Assembly (NCBI GenBank): GCA_024291935.2
Contig: CM044309.1
Span: 100,775,628-100,839,627, forward strand
Source: Okapia johnstoni
Lineage: Eukaryota > Chordata > Mammalia > Artiodactyla > Giraffidae
Length of the DNA: 64,000 bases
Reading direction: 5' to 3'
The notes below the pieces were generated by a model. The model was given only the letters and a program-made list of their open reading frames with translations, had not been told where the DNA came from and did not search any database. This document shows, piece after piece, positions 32,463 through 44,703 of the stretch (position 1 is the first letter of the stretch; every line of letters begins with the position of its first letter). The translations under genes and the position numbers were made by a program.

Positions 32463-32630
32463 CAGTGCTTCTGAAACTTATATGACACACATACAAATCC
32501 CCTGGGCATCTTGTTAAAATGCAGATTCTGACTGAGCAGCTCTGGGGTGGGGCCAAGGTCCTGCATCTAACAAGCTCCTGATGAGGCCTGTGCTGCAGGT
32601 CCCGGGACCACAGTTTGAGTGGCAAGGGTA
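32463..32630 (+). mobile_element. MER5-type hAT non-autonomous transposon
   Basis: 'gcagtgcttctgaaact' at the left and 'ggaccacagtttgagtggc' at the right are degenerate terminal inverted repeats. The interior ('cttgttaaaatgcagattct', 'ctctggggtggggcc', 'aacaagctcctgatgagg') follows MER5 order. It has no coding capacity. Confidence 0.7.
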
Positions 32631-32639
32631 TAGCATGCC

Positions 32640-33359
32640 CACTATGCTAAAGCCTTCCTGTAAACAACACTGCCAATGGCACTTCCTCGTGCTCTTGTCT
32701 TGCTTTATACCTGTGCCCAGCTTTCTGACCCAGGAACCAGCCCTTACCCCAGAGCAACCATCTATAGGCTGGCCAGTCACCTGTGGGATAGTTTAGCACA
32801 AAATCACTATCCAAAACGTATGAATGTCCAAAAGGAAGAGCATTTATTTAATCCACCCATGTGCTTCCTCTCTCTTGGGTGGTTTGAATGTGACACACAG
32901 ATGCACACGTGTGCAGGGAGGACACATTTGCAGGAAACAGAGAGCAAGACAGCAGCAGAAAGTCAGCAGGAGAGGCAGGGACTGAGAGTCCCGAGAAAGG
33001 GATGCTGACGTCGAGGGGACAGGATGACAGGACTGCTGGAAGTTGTGCTGTATGGTGAGGACTTTTCGTTCTCCCAGAAGCCTGGCCGCAGGTGTGTGGT
33101 ATTCTGGTGTTTCCCGTAAGCTTTGATTAAAGCCCATGAATGCACATGCTTTGAACATTTCTCTGTACCTTGTGACCCTAGAAGTGATCCTGCCCTTTGA
33201 ATCTATCCTTTACTTCATCTGGGTCGTTACTGGAGTAAACAGCCCTGGGGCATTTTAGTTAGCATCACTTAAGCCCATGTTTCTCACATAAACAGAAAGG
33301 TACCACTTCAGATCATCTTACCAGAGCCAGATGACCACTTCTACCAAAAAGCAACGGCA
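32640..33359. other. Unassigned DNA
   Basis: No repeat or supported exon recognised. A 104-codon minus frame at 32844-33158 lacks support. Confidence 0.4.
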
Positions 33360-33640
33360 GGGGCTTCCCTGGTGGTCCAGTGGTTAAGCATCTGATTGTG
33401 GTGCGGGGGAACATTCTGGTAAGATCTGGTAAGATTTTACACGCCACAGGGCAACTAAGCCTGTGAGCCACAACTACTGACTCCGTACATCTTAGAACCC
33501 AAGCTCGGCACCAAGAGAAGCCTCCGAAATGAGATGTCTGCGCACCGAAACTAGAGAGTAACTTCCACTCGCCGCAACTGGAGAAAGCCTGTACAGCCAA
33601 CGAGGACTTAGCGCAGCCAAAAAAATAAAAATAAAGAAAA
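33360..33640 (+). mobile_element. CHR-2-type SINE, long form
   Basis: Sense: 'ggggcttccctggtggtcc', 'gggcaactaagcctgtgag', 'aagagaagcctccgaaatga', 'actggagaaagcctgtacag', tail 'ccaaaaaaataaaaataaag'. A local repeat 'ggtaagat(c/t)t' near 33418-33435 marks an internal change in the head. No TSD found. Confidence 0.88.
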
Positions 33641-33865
33641 TAGACTGATGATTGAGGGTGGCAACATGCTTCATGGTCTCACAGCCAGCCCTGTCTTGTT
33701 CAACACACTTCTGGGCAGATAGAATGAACACAGAAGGCACGCTGATGCAACGTGTAGGTGACACAAGGCTGAACAGGATAATGGGTTGCACAGTGGATTG
33801 AGTCACTTGAACTCAAATGTCCTCATTGAGTGACAGAATCAAAATCTAAATGATCAAGAACAGCT

Positions 33866-34138
33866 GCTGCTGCTGCTAAGTCACCTCAGTCGTGTCCGAC
33901 TCTGTGCAACCCCATAGATGGCAGCCCAGCAGGCTCCGCCGTCCCTGGGATTCTCCAGGCAGGAACACTGGCGTGGGTTGCCATTTCCTTCTCCAATGCA
34001 TGAAAGGGAAAAGTGAAAGTGAAGTTGCTCACTTGTGTCTGACTCTTCGCGACCCCATGGACTGCAGCCTACCAGGCTCCTCCATCCATGGGATTTTCCA
34101 GGCGAGAGTACTGGAGTGGGGTGCCATTGCCTTCTCCA
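33866..34138 (-). mobile_element. Bov-A2 SINE, complete dimer with TSD
   Basis: Both Bov-A units are present: GCT-repeat edge, first unit to 'cacgactgag'-type end, the 'aatgcatgaaaggga' / 'aaagtgaaagtgaag' linker, then the second unit to 'gccattgccttctcc'. TSD caagaacagct / caagaccagct (one mismatch in 11) at 33855-33865 and 34139-34149. It is the only complete Bov-A2 dimer in the window. Confidence 0.92.
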
Positions 34139-34284
34139 CAAGACCAGCTAGAGCAGGCCAAAACTAACAACACGAGGCAAGCAGAGCATAGGAAGGTTCT
34201 CTTCAGGTTGATAGAGGCAACTGACAGCCAGGTGCTTCCCCAACTGCAGTGAGGAGGGGACACACCTGGGGTTCTCTCTAAACG

Positions 34285-34386
34285 GCAGGTTCTGACTCAG
34301 TAGGTTTGCAGTGGGGGCTTGAAAGCCTGCTTTTCTGACAAGTTGCTAGGTGAAGAGGGTGCTGCTGGACCACTGGCTACTCTCTG
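34285..34386 (+). repeat. MER5-like fragment
   Basis: 'caggttctgactcagtaggt', 'agcctgcttttctgacaagt' and 'gctgctggaccac' follow the MER5 3' half. The left part is missing or unrecognisable. Confidence 0.45.
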
Positions 34387-34388
34387 AG

Positions 34389-34537
34389 TGCCAAGTCACT
34401 TCAGTCGTGTCTGACTCTTTGCAACCCATGGACTGTAGCCCACCAGGCTTCTCTGTCCACGGAATTCTCCAGGCAAAAATACTGGAGCGGGGGCCATGCC
34501 CTCCTTCAGGGGATCTTCCCGACCTGGGGATAAATAG
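34389..34537 (-). mobile_element. Bov-tA SINE, head-truncated
   Basis: Antisense Bov-A part ('gccaagtcacttcagtcgtg' to 'ccttcaggggatcttcccga'), stopping at 'cctggggataaat' before the tRNA-like head. Confidence 0.86.
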
Positions 34538-34897
34538 CGAGGCTGAAAAAGCCCTGAGCTGTTTATCAGCCATACGTTCACACGACCACCATCTGACTTC
34601 ATGCGAATGAATGGCCTTACTATCCTCTGAATCCCCAGCCCCTTCTGCTGTATTGCATTTAGGACAGAAAACCACATTTTAATGGGGCCTTTAGCAGAGT
34701 AGAATGTGACCAAGAGAACAAATAAAATTCTGAGACATCTAGAATCTACGTGGTGAGAATGGGAAGAATGGGGACGCTTCAGCCGACAGAAGGGACACAC
34801 CATGTGCAGGATACGATATAGTAGCTATCACTACATATTTAAAATGCTGGGAAGAGCTCCAGAGCATTAGAAAAACAAACTGAAACACGATACAACA

Positions 34898-35060
34898 ACC
34901 AGGCTCCTTTGTTCATGGGATTCTCCAGGCAAGAGTACTGGAGTGAGTTGCCATGCCCTCCTCCAGGGGATCTTCCCCACCCAGGGACTGAACCTGCGTC
35001 TCTTATGTCTTCTGCATTGACAGTCTGGTTCTTTACCACTAGCTCCACCTGGGAAGCCCA
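34898..35060 (-). mobile_element. Bov-tA SINE, tail-truncated
   Basis: Antisense, starting inside Bov-A ('caaccaggctcctttgttc') and ending with a complete variant head ('ctttaccactagctccacct', 'gggaagccc'). The first ~55 bp of the Bov-A edge are missing. Confidence 0.86.
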
Positions 35061-35173
35061 TATTACAGATATAGTTATTAGCAATTAACTGCTATGATAG
35101 TTACATCATGTTAGTGATTCACACATAAGATGTTTATTTCTCAGTTGCGTATAGTCTAAAACGGATGTTCTCG

Positions 35174-35300
35174 GGACTTCCTTGGTGGTCCAGTGGTTAA
35201 GACTCTGAGCTTCTAATATAGGGGGCAGGAGTTCAATCCCTGGTCAGGGAACTAAGATCCAGAACTCCACATGGTGTGGCCAAGTAAATAAATAAAATAG
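35174..35300 (+). mobile_element. CHR-type SINE, short form
   Basis: 'gggacttccttggtggtcc', 'gagttcaatccctggtcagg', 'ccacatggtgtggccaagta', tail 'aataaataaaat'. Sense orientation. Confidence 0.88.
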
Positions 35301-35750
35301 GTATCTTTGATTAGCAAGTAGCTTTGCTCCAATTGGCCACAATTCAGTGACCACTGCTCCTTCCATGTGGTGGCTCTGCCAACGTCACGAGCCTTGCAGG
35401 GTCTTGATAGAAAGGAAAAGAGCAAGCAGGTCACACACAGCAGGTTGTCAGGAGCCCGCTCTGACAGGTGACACATCACTTCTGCCTGCACGTGATTGGC
35501 CAGACCTGACACAAGGTCACATTCAGTGACAGGGAGACTCAGAAATGTGGTTAAGCCCAAGAAGAAATGGACGTGGTTAACAGCCAGCTACTCCCAGCTG
35601 CTTTCTCTGCTAAGGCTGCTGTGAGGGTGATGGTTTAGATAGCAGAGGGAGAATGCCAAGTTTGGTCTAGTCCCTGTTACAGTCATCACTCAACAAACTG
35701 CTGTTATCACTTAACTTTGGAGAACAAATGTAGTTCCCAAATATTAAATT
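35301..35750. other. Unassigned DNA
   Basis: No repeat recognised. A 102-codon minus frame overlapping the SINE edge is considered chance. Confidence 0.4.
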
Positions 35751-35762
35751 ATGGGGAGACAG

Positions 35763-35951
35763 TTCAGTTCAGTTCAGTCGCTCAGTTGTGTCTGACTCTT
35801 TGCGACCCCATGAACCGCAGCACGCCAGGCCTCCCTGTCCATCACCGACTCCCAGAGTCTACCCAAACTCATGTCCATTGAGTAGGTGATGCCATCTAAC
35901 CATCTCATCCTCTGTCGTCCCCTTCTCCTCCTGCCTTCAATCTTTCCCAAC
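35763..35951 (-). mobile_element. BovB 3' end, 189-bp insertion with TSD
   Basis: Antisense terminal BovB: 'ttcagttcagttcagtcgct', 'gcacgccaggcctccctgtc', 'cgtccccttctcctcctgcc', 'ttcaatctttccca'. TSD atggggagacag / atagggagacag (one mismatch in 12) at 35751-35762 and 35952-35963. A well-delimited, strongly 5'-truncated insertion. Confidence 0.93.
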
Positions 35952-35963
35952 ATAGGGAGACAG

Positions 35964-37239
35964 ATTTCAGATCAAACCAAGGCAAAACAAAGAAATAATA
36001 GTTCAATTATGGATTCTGTGATGATAGTAAGGTTCCTACCACTGGAGCTATTCAAGTAGAGGAGCTTGGGCTTCAGGGAGGCCAAAGAGAGTTCCTTTAT
36101 TAGTTGAATACTGGACCAGTTAACCTTTGAATAGCCTCTGAAATATCAAGAACCTTGGGCTGCAAATAAGTGGTTTGATTCTAAGCGGATTTGCACACAA
36201 ATGTGGTAGATGGGACCACATCAACATCCTTGTTTTATGGATTCTCATCTTTGTAACCTAGCCTGCCCCTTAGCAATGGATGTCACTCAGCAGCCTTGAA
36301 ACAGATGAAACCAGATTAAGAGGATGCAACATCCTACACTTTTGCTTGATTTGGTATCTTTTTCTCCTTATCTCATGCCTGTGTCTGCAGCTATTAAAAA
36401 GATGGATTAAAATTTCATCTTGGGAACCTGAGATTTGAATCCTCCCTTGAGATAACTGCAGACTATGTCATGAAAACAAGTTTGAGAATCTGCTAGATGA
36501 TTGATCCTACATTAACATTTCAGGCAGATCCTGCTAGTTTCTGACCTTTACAGATTACACTTGATAGGTTTTTCTGTGGGTTTCTGCCTAGACTATATGC
36601 AGACTTCTTCTAAGGGCATTTCCCCCAAACCCCTAGCAACTGTTTTGCCCAGTTATTCAGTAAATCCATAAGAAGTAGACAGAGGATGGCCTTGGAAAGG
36701 TGCAGCAGGCAAAACACATTCTTTAACAAGTTAAATGAGGCATGCCTGTACTCTCTTAAGTTCTTGCAGATGGGGCCCAAGTTCACTTTTATAAAAAAAA
36801 AAAAGCCTAATACTTGACACCTGTTAGAATCTGCACTTCCACATGAAATAAACTTGTGATTTGCTCACAGTGTGGAGAATTTACTTAAGAACAGTCAACA
36901 TGTACATAACATGCAAAACCTCAAAAGGCTTCAGAAGATAGTCACTTGAAGATACTTCTGTAAATAGCAGGAGGGCAGTCGACACCACATCAAAGACATG
37001 TTGCTCAGAACAGAGTCACCTACTAGAAACTTCTGAACCTAAAGAGGAGAGAAGCGGGGAGAAGGGGAAGACAGGGGTCTTGAGAGATCACCAGATTCTA
37101 AGTTACCTGTCTCAGGAGGCACAAAATCAACCCCTTTTCATTTTAATAACCATGACATTTTTTTCATTACTCTTCAAGTCAGAGGCAGAAAATAAAGTAT
37201 TAGGAATATAAATCATACACAGTATTCATCCCACTGTGA
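35964..37239. other. Unassigned 1.3-kb stretch
   Basis: No recognised family. Features such as 'ctattaaaaagatgg' near 36391 and 'atgaaataaacttgtgattt' near 36844 recall LTR-type ends, but no paired LTR or TG...CA bounds could be defined. Confidence 0.35.
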
Positions 37240-37835
37240 ATAGTATCTCCCCTCCCAAATTCATGTTCGCTTGGAACCTCGGAATGGGACCCAATCTAGA
37301 GATAGGGTTTTTGCCTACTGCAGAGCATAAGAACACTGCTTAATGTTATGTGGCAGCCTGGATGGGAGGAGACTTTGGGGGAGAATGGATACATGTGTAC
37401 ACACAGCCGAGTCCCTTTGCTGTTCACCTGAAACTATCACAACGTTGTTAATTGGCTACACCCCAATACAAAATAAAAAGTTAAAAAAAAAAACAGAAAT
37501 ATGGTCTTTGCAGATGTTAGCTGAGGGTCAAGATGAGATCAGACTGGACTACAGTGGGCTCCAAATTCCATGCCTGGTGTTCTTATAAGAAGAGGTGAGG
37601 ACGCTGAGAAGACCTGGTGAAGATGGAAGCAGACTCTGGAGTTCTGCTGCCATAGCCAAGGCCAGCAAAAGCCACCGGAGGCCGGAAGGGCAAAGGTTCT
37701 CCAAGAGCCTCTGGAGCGAGTATGGGCCTGTCGACACCTTGATTTCAGACTTCTGCCCCCAGAACTGTGAGAGAATTTAACTGTTTTTAGCCACCCAGTT
37801 GTGGCAATTTGTTATGGCAGCCATGGGGACCTCAT
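37240..37835 (+). repeat. Ancient dispersed repeat split by an L1 tail
   Basis: 'cccaaattcatgttcgcttg' and 'gggacccaatctagagatag' left of the insertion, then 'atatggtctttgcagatgtt', 'gtgttcttataagaagagg', 'cgacaccttgatttcagact' and 'agccacccagttgtggcaat' to the right. These follow one very common mammalian dispersed consensus whose family name I cannot give with certainty. Confidence 0.5.
37336..37493 (+). mobile_element. Artiodactyl L1 3' tail
   Basis: 'gtggcagcctggatgggagg', 'agaatggatacatgtgtac', 'cctgaaactatcacaacg', 'caccccaatacaaaataaa' and a poly(A): the end of a young ruminant L1, about 155 bp, sense. It interrupts the older repeat. Confidence 0.85.
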
Positions 37836-38132
37836 CCAGCTCAGGAGAGATCAAGAAGGGCACTTGAATGGTTCTTTGGTTGTGGTCTGTCTAGTAGCAC
37901 GCGCAACTTACACTTCTTGATAACGGCAGAAGACACGGAGAAGACAAGATGCACCCTTTACTCAATTGCTCTCCCCGGCATTAACAGCAACCACTGTCTA
38001 CTCTGAAAGGAATTAACACTCCCAAGAAGCACGCTGTGAGATACTCGTGTCTCCATCTGAAAGTTAAAAGGTTCCTTGGAGACCACCCGGCACAACTTCA
38101 CACTTCTATTTGGGGAAATGAAAAGCTAAGAC

Positions 38133-38350
38133 AGGCTTCCCAGGTGGTGCAGTGGTAAAGAATCTGTCTGCCAAGGCAGGAGAGGCAAGCGTTGTGGGTT
38201 TGATCCCTGGGTCAGAAAGATCCCCTGGAGAAGGAAATGGGAACCCACTCCAGTATTCTTGCCTGGAGAATTCCATGGACAGAGGAGCCTAGAGGGCTAC
38301 AGTCCACGGGGTCACAAAGAGTCAGACATGACTGAACACGCAGGCATACG
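38133..38350 (+). mobile_element. Bov-tA SINE
   Basis: Sense: 'aggcttcccaggtggtgcag', a lengthened head with 'gagaggcaagcgttgtggg', junction 'agatcccctggagaaggaaa', Bov-A to 'gtcagacatgactgaac'. Confidence 0.9.
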
Positions 38351-38584
38351 CATAAACCTAAGTCAGGAGATTTCAAGAAATCAACCAGCAAATCTTTACC
38401 TTCCTCTTATCTTCAGGTAAAACCTCCATTAAAATTGCAAACCATAAAGTTATGAGTCCTACAGTCTAAACCTCATAGGTAACATTTCCGCACTAGCTTT
38501 GATTCTGCTCAGTTTATATATAGAATTTTGGCACTTCTCCCACATTACCTTCTCACATAGAAGCCCAATGCAAATAATGAGACA

Positions 38585-38965
38585 CCTCTCTTCAGGGAAC
38601 ATGTGCTACCTTGCATTATTAGTGTGTTTATGTATCTTGAGTCTGTATCTCTGACTAGAGAACCCCTCGAAGACATGGACTCTCGTCTTATGTATCTTTG
38701 CTCCCCATGCTTAGTCCCTCAGTCGTGTCCGACTCTCTGCGACCCCACGGACTGTAGCCCGCCAGCCTCCTCTGTCCAAGGGGGTTCTTCAGGCAAGAAT
38801 ATTGAAGTGGGTTGCCATGCCTCCTCCAGGGGATCTTCCCAACCCATGGATCGAACCCAGGTCTCCCACATTGCAGGCAGGTTTTTTACCTTCTGAGCCA
38901 CCAGGAAAGCCCTTGTTCCCCATAGTGCAGCATATTTTTACAAGTTTGCCAAATGAATATTTCGG
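38585..38965 (+). repeat. L2 3' end split by a Bov-tA
   Basis: 'gtatctctgactagagaac', 'catggactctcgtcttatg' and 'tatctttgctccccatgc' before the SINE, and 'cccatagtgcagcatatttt', 'gccaaatgaatatttc' after it, together give the L2 3' terminus in sense. The SINE landed in its final segment. Confidence 0.6.
38709..38912 (-). mobile_element. Bov-tA SINE with TSD
   Basis: Antisense complete copy ('gcttagtccctcagtcgtg' to 'gagccaccaggaaagcc'). TSD ttgctccccat / ttgttccccat (one mismatch in 11) at 38698-38708 and 38913-38923. Confidence 0.92.
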
Positions 38966-40205
38966 GATCAAGCATCCCTTCAGGGATCACTCCTGGGAAC
39001 CCAAATTTAGATCATCCCTATTATGATCTACTTATTACCTTTAAACGAAGAATGTCAATCTTAAAAAAAAGAGGTTGGAGTGAACCTCAATTCAGGTTAA
39101 CTTGAAATCCTAATGTTCATGGTGGGAGGGTCCTGTCAGTGCAACTTTATAACTGGCACACTCAATTCTTAGCATAAGTGATTTTTTCCCCTTTCCTTCT
39201 CCCCACCTACTACCAGAGTAAACCTCTACTGCCCTTGTTGATTTTTTCATGATGCCTGTTTGGTAGAGGAACATTGTTGACACACACTCGGATATGACTG
39301 GATTCTTCTAGTGAGATAAGAAAATTTACTAAACAGTAAGAAAATCTGAGACTAAAATCCCTTAAGGAAAATTTCAGTGTTGTTTTCCCAAAGATTTGCA
39401 GCAAGATTCTACTAGGATTCCTGGCCTGGGACGCAGTATAAACTGAGTAAGAATAAAGAGATTGTGAAAATGGCAATGGATAGATCAGTATGCTCCCATA
39501 CATAAATAAAGGAGGAACCCACAACTACGTGCTTGTATGTATTCAGACTAGTCTGGTGAGAGATATATGAAACTGGAAAAAGTGGGTGAACCGAGGGAGG
39601 GGAGCACAGGACCCTGCAGTCTGTTAGTAGGAGAATTACTTTGGCATGCCCTGTTATACGGTTTGATTGTTCACAGTATCTATAATAGTTTCAATTAAAA
39701 ATTTTAAAATAACAGCATGGCTTCATTACTACTTCCTTCCCTACAAGAAACTTACTAGGCAAAGCCATGGACATAAGAATTACTCTGCTTTTTAGATGTA
39801 AACTGTGCCTAAATGTTTTAAAAAAAAAGCTGTTTCAGTGCAGTAAGGCATATGAAAATATCTGAAAAGCTAATGACATTAAAAACAAAAATTGGCTATT
39901 AGGTCATATATAAACATAGGATATGTTATACTTTTATTTCCTGCAGAATCACTGACTCCTGTTAACATTAAAGTTTCACAAACACTTAGTTGGTTCATTG
40001 TACAAGTAGGTATGAAGTCCACCTCAATCATCTTGAGATCTTGGTTCCTTATTTTTCTAAAGAATATGCCCTAATATTGCTTGTGGATTTTTCTTGAGGG
40101 GGGGAGGCTGCAACTATGACATAACTAGTATAAATGGTTTTAATTCTAAATAAAGTTCTGCCAAAATTCTAATGAAACAAAATTTACCTCAAAGCAGATT
40201 TCAAG
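38966..40205. other. Unassigned AT-rich DNA
   Basis: No confident repeat. 39540-39720 ('agatatatgaaactgg', 'aattactttggcatgcc') may be an old L1 3' end. A G-run lies near 40098. Confidence 0.35.
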
Positions 40206-40218
40206 AAATACAGGCTTT

Positions 40219-42238
40219 AATTTTTATTCAACATAATTTTGGAAATTCTAGCCACAGAATCATAAAAGAAAAAGAAATAAAAGGAATCTAGACTGAAAAG
40301 GAAGAAGTAAAACTGTCACTGTTTGCAGAAGCCATATTACAAAAAAGATGCCATCAGAAAACTAGAGCTCACCAATGAATTCAATAAATTTGCAGGATGC
40401 AAAATTAATATACAGAAATCTTGCATTTCTATACACTAACAATGAACTATCAGAAATCAAGGAACAAGCTCATTGACCTCTGTATAAAAAACAATAAAAC
40501 ACCTAGGAATAAACCTACCTAAGAAGGTAAAAGACCCGTACTTGGGAAACTATAAGACACCGATGAAGAAACTGAAAATGACACTGACAAATGGAAAGAT
40601 ACACTATGTTCTTGAATTGGAAGAACTGATACTGTTAAAATGACCATACTACTCAAGGCACTGAATGTACAGATTCAATGCAATCCCTATCAAAATACCA
40701 ATGGCATTTTTCACAACTGCAAATAATTAAAAAATTTGCAAGGAACACAAAAAATCCCAAATAGCTACAACAATCTTGAGAAAAAATAACAAGAGCTGGA
40801 GGAATCATACTCCTTGACCTCAGAGTATACTACAAAGCTGCAGTAATCAAAACAGTATGGTACCGGCACAAAAACAGACACACAGATCAATGGAACAAGA
40901 AATAAACACACACACAATGGTCAATTGGTTTATGAAAAAGGCAGCAAGAATATAATGGAGAAAAGACAGTCTCTTTAATAAATGGTGTTGGGAAAACCAG
41001 ACAGCTGTTTGTAAAAGAATAAAATTAGAAATTCTCTAATACTATTTACAAAGATAAGCTTCAAAATGGATTAAAGACCTAAATGTAAGACTGAATACTA
41101 TAAAACTCCTAGAGGAAAGCACAGGCAGAATACTCTTTGACATAAATTGCAGCAGTATATTTTGGATCTGTCTCCTAAAGCAAAGGAAACAAAAGCAAAA
41201 ATAAACAAAAGGAACCTAATTAAATTTAAAAGCTTTTGCCTAGCAAAGGAAACCATCAATAAAATAAAAGGACAACCTGCTGAATGGGAGAAAATACTTG
41301 CAAGTGATATGACCAATAAGGGATTAATAGCCAACATATATGAACAACTCATATAACTCAACATCAAAAAGCAACAGAAACAACAAAAAACCCAATTAAA
41401 AAATGGGCAGAAGATCATTTTTCCGAAGAGGAAATGCAGATGGCCAACAGGCATATGAAAATATGCTCAACATCACTAGTCATCAGGGAAATGCAAACTA
41501 AAACCACAATGAGATATCACTTCACACCTGTCAGAATGGATATCACCCCAAAAAAACAAACCAACCAACCAACCCACAAGTAACAAATGTTGGAGAGGAT
41601 ATGGAGAAAAGGGAACCCTCATACACTGTTGGTGGGAATGTAAATTGGTGCAGCCACTGTGGGAAAATGAAAGTTTCTCAAAAAGCTAAAACTAGAGCTA
41701 CCATGTGACCCTGCAATTCCACTCCTGGGCATAGATCCAAAAAAACAAAATGCTAATTTAAAAAGATACATGCACCCCAATGTTCACAGCAGCATTATTT
41801 ACAACTGCCAAGGTATGGAGGGAACCAAAATGTCCATCAACAGATGAATGAATAGAGATGTGGTGTGTATATATATGTGTATACACACAACAGAATGCTA
41901 CTTAGCCATAAAAAAGAATGAAAATTTGCATTTGCAGTAACATGGATGGGAGGGCATTAAGCTATGTGAAATAAGTCAGAGAAAGACAAATACCATATGA
42001 TATTACTTACAAATGGAAATCTAACTAGTGAATAAAAACAAAAAAGCAGCAGCCTTATAGATATAGAGAACAAACTAGTGGTTACCAGTGGAGACAGGGA
42101 AGGGGGCAATAAAGGGGTAGGGAAAAAGGGTTATTATAGGATTACATGAAATCATATGTGTGAAACTTTTGAAAATTGTAAAACACTAAAGCACTATAGA
42201 ATTGAAACTTTCATTCAATTAAAAAAAAAGAAAAAGAC
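40219..42238 (+). mobile_element. L1 LINE, 5'-truncated, with TSD
   Basis: About 2.0 kb comprising the C-terminal half of ORF2 and the 3' UTR. The sequence follows L1 ORF2 ('ctagccacagaatcat' region, 'aataaacctacctaagaagg', 'caatccctatcaaaatacca', 'caagagctggaggaatcata', 'aatgggcagaagatc'), then 'gatatcacttcacacctgtc', 'gttggtgggaatgtaaattg', the 3' UTR and an A-rich end. TSD aaatacaggcttt / aaatataggcttt (one mismatch in 13) at 40206-40218 and 42239-42251. ORF2 is shattered; the longest open piece is 69 codons (41147-41356). Confidence 0.9.
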
Positions 42239-42251
42239 AAATATAGGCTTT

Positions 42252-44703
42252 GAAAGAATGTTAAATTCACTTTTTTAAAGAGAAGAATCTTACAGATATC
42301 CGCGAAGAAATAATTTAAAAGGTTCATCAGTCACATTAAAATTAAATGAATAAAATGGTGAATTTTATATGTAAAACAGGTCTCAATAAAGTTGCTTAAA
42401 TACAGTAAACAGACGGGAGAATTTCTGGCACTTCGCTCTTTTAGTTTTCATCATACAAAGTAAATATATTATGAAGGCAGGGAGCCTCAAACGTCAGTGC
42501 TTAAAGGGATCAGGCAAGGGATTATGAACTTGTGCCCTCACATCTAAAGTAGACAGCCAGTGGTTTGACTTCAGAAGGTCGTCACACAAACGGGTACAAT
42601 TAATGACTCCAGATTATCTAATTTTTCAAAAGAACTGGAGATATACTTTTGTGAATTAAAATATTGGCAGCAACATGTGAGTCACAGAGAATTCCCTTAA
42701 GAGATCAAATTGGCCCCAGGGCCACCATTCTGCAAACTGAGTGGAGGAATACCGTGGGTCCATTGTTTGTCCCTTTGTGTGTAAGATCTACTCCATGACC
42801 CAAAGTTTAAAATGTATAATAAATATAAATTTGGAAAAAGGAATACCTTTGTAAGAAAACTTTGATGGGCCAAGAAAAGCTTTTGTAATGAATATGCGTA
42901 GCTTTCATTGTGAGTCAAACACCATGCAAATTTACAACTACGTCAAAGAGAGTGATACAGGAGCTTGGGTCTGAAGTGAGGTTCTAGAAGCTCATTCTCT
43001 AGAGTAACAATCCGAGCCAAGACAGAGTCACTGCCCAGCCCCCAGCTTCATGGGCGGACTTCCAGAGATGGTGCCCAAGTCAGTGACTGTGCAACGTTAT
43101 TCTTATAATAAAATAATTATTTTAATGAAGTATTTGCAATAATTTTAAACATCTGATCAAGAAGATTATACACAAATATGGGAGTGTGCTGCACTTCACC
43201 AAAAAATAAAGCTAAGCATTTAAATATACAAAACAACTTTAGGTATAGATCTCTTCTTAAAGGACTTTTTTTTAACATATACATAATTTATAGCATTTTT
43301 ACATAATAACTTGCTGAAACAGAAAATGTGGCCAATTTAAAACTTACTACAGTACAGAATATGGCCGTAACAGTCCCAGAGGGAAGAACAGGATGAAGAA
43401 TAACATACTTGAGGTTTTTTTTTTTCCCCTGAATTCTTTTTCTAAGAAGCACAACTTCCTCCCCCACCCCCTTTTTTAAAAACCTTCTTTGGAGGATTTA
43501 CTCACTCTTTCTGTATGTGATTCTAACTACAGTTATTATTTTTCACCAGCTACATGCCACAAAAGTCAAATTTGAAAAACAAAATAGAGGGTTTGCTTTG
43601 AAAAATGTCAGCCTCCTCTTCAGAGGAGTATACATATAACATGCTTCTCATAATATATGCAGAGCCAAGATCTCCAAGAGTAAGATGCTGGCATTACCTT
43701 TTGTGTACAGAACCCAAAATGGAATCCACTGTTAAAAATTTCTAATCATCAATTAGGATTTTTTTTTTTAATGCAACAAGATGCTTAAAACTTAGGCTAA
43801 AAGAGTTTATAAAACTATCCTTCTTGAGATTTAAAGCAATACACAAAGAATAACTTCTTTCTTTTGAAATACTGTAATTTGAAAATGTTTGACACATTTT
43901 CCTTTTTGGTTGGGCTGTGATTTTTTTTTTCCCCCGTCAACAAAACATGTACTGGCTGCTTTGGAGTTCCAATTCGATCTGCCTCCTCTTAGATGTATGA
44001 AGCATATTTCCTATTACGAGTCCATTTTCATTTTCCCTCCATCAGTTTGGAGGCAGCACTCCATCGTTCCTTCGTATACTCTCTCTTTTCCATTTTTCAA
44101 TGAGGTATACCAACAGCTTCAATGTATAGCATCCTTCCCTGACAAGGATGTCCCCTTGGTATCAGAAGCAGCACATTGTGACATGAACCAGGGAACCTCG
44201 GGCACAAACTATCACCATTTGTCAATGTGTTGACATCAATGGGTCTCAGCTGACCAAAGTCACCACGGGGCCTTTCCCTGTGGCTCGTCACCTTCAACCA
44301 CAGAAGGTGACTGTCATAGTTAGCTTAGCAACTTCTGATTCCAGCCCAGAAAACCTAACACTTGGAGTCAGGTTCCATGTAGGATGAAATACACAGTTTC
44401 CTGGTAAGTGAAGACTCCTCCTCTCGTCCCCCTGCATCTCAGTGCAGGATGTAACAGGGAGAGGCACTTTACCTGTTAACAAGTGAAGCAGGCAGTAACA
44501 AACAGAGCCTTGCTGTAATTAAACACATACAAAGGAAGAGGCCTACTACGGTGTAAACCGTATGTCACAACCAATTTTCAGGAGACAAAGCTGAATCCTA
44601 ATCATTAAGAACCTCATGGGATATATAAGCACGATTTAGTAAAAGTTTGTAACTGTAAACAATGGTCTCCCCTACTGGTGATTATTTTCTAGACACTGAA
44701 ATG
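42252..44703 (-). other. Repeat-free region, probable 3' UTR of a minus-strand gene
   Basis: Nearly 2.5 kb without any recognised interspersed repeat, which is unusual in this window, directly downstream (minus strand) of the candidate terminal exon. Poly(A)-signal variants ATTAAA on the minus strand (plus-strand 'tttaat') lie at 43121-43126 and near 43768. I found no canonical AATAAA in that orientation. Short open frames here are best explained as untranslated. Confidence 0.4.
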
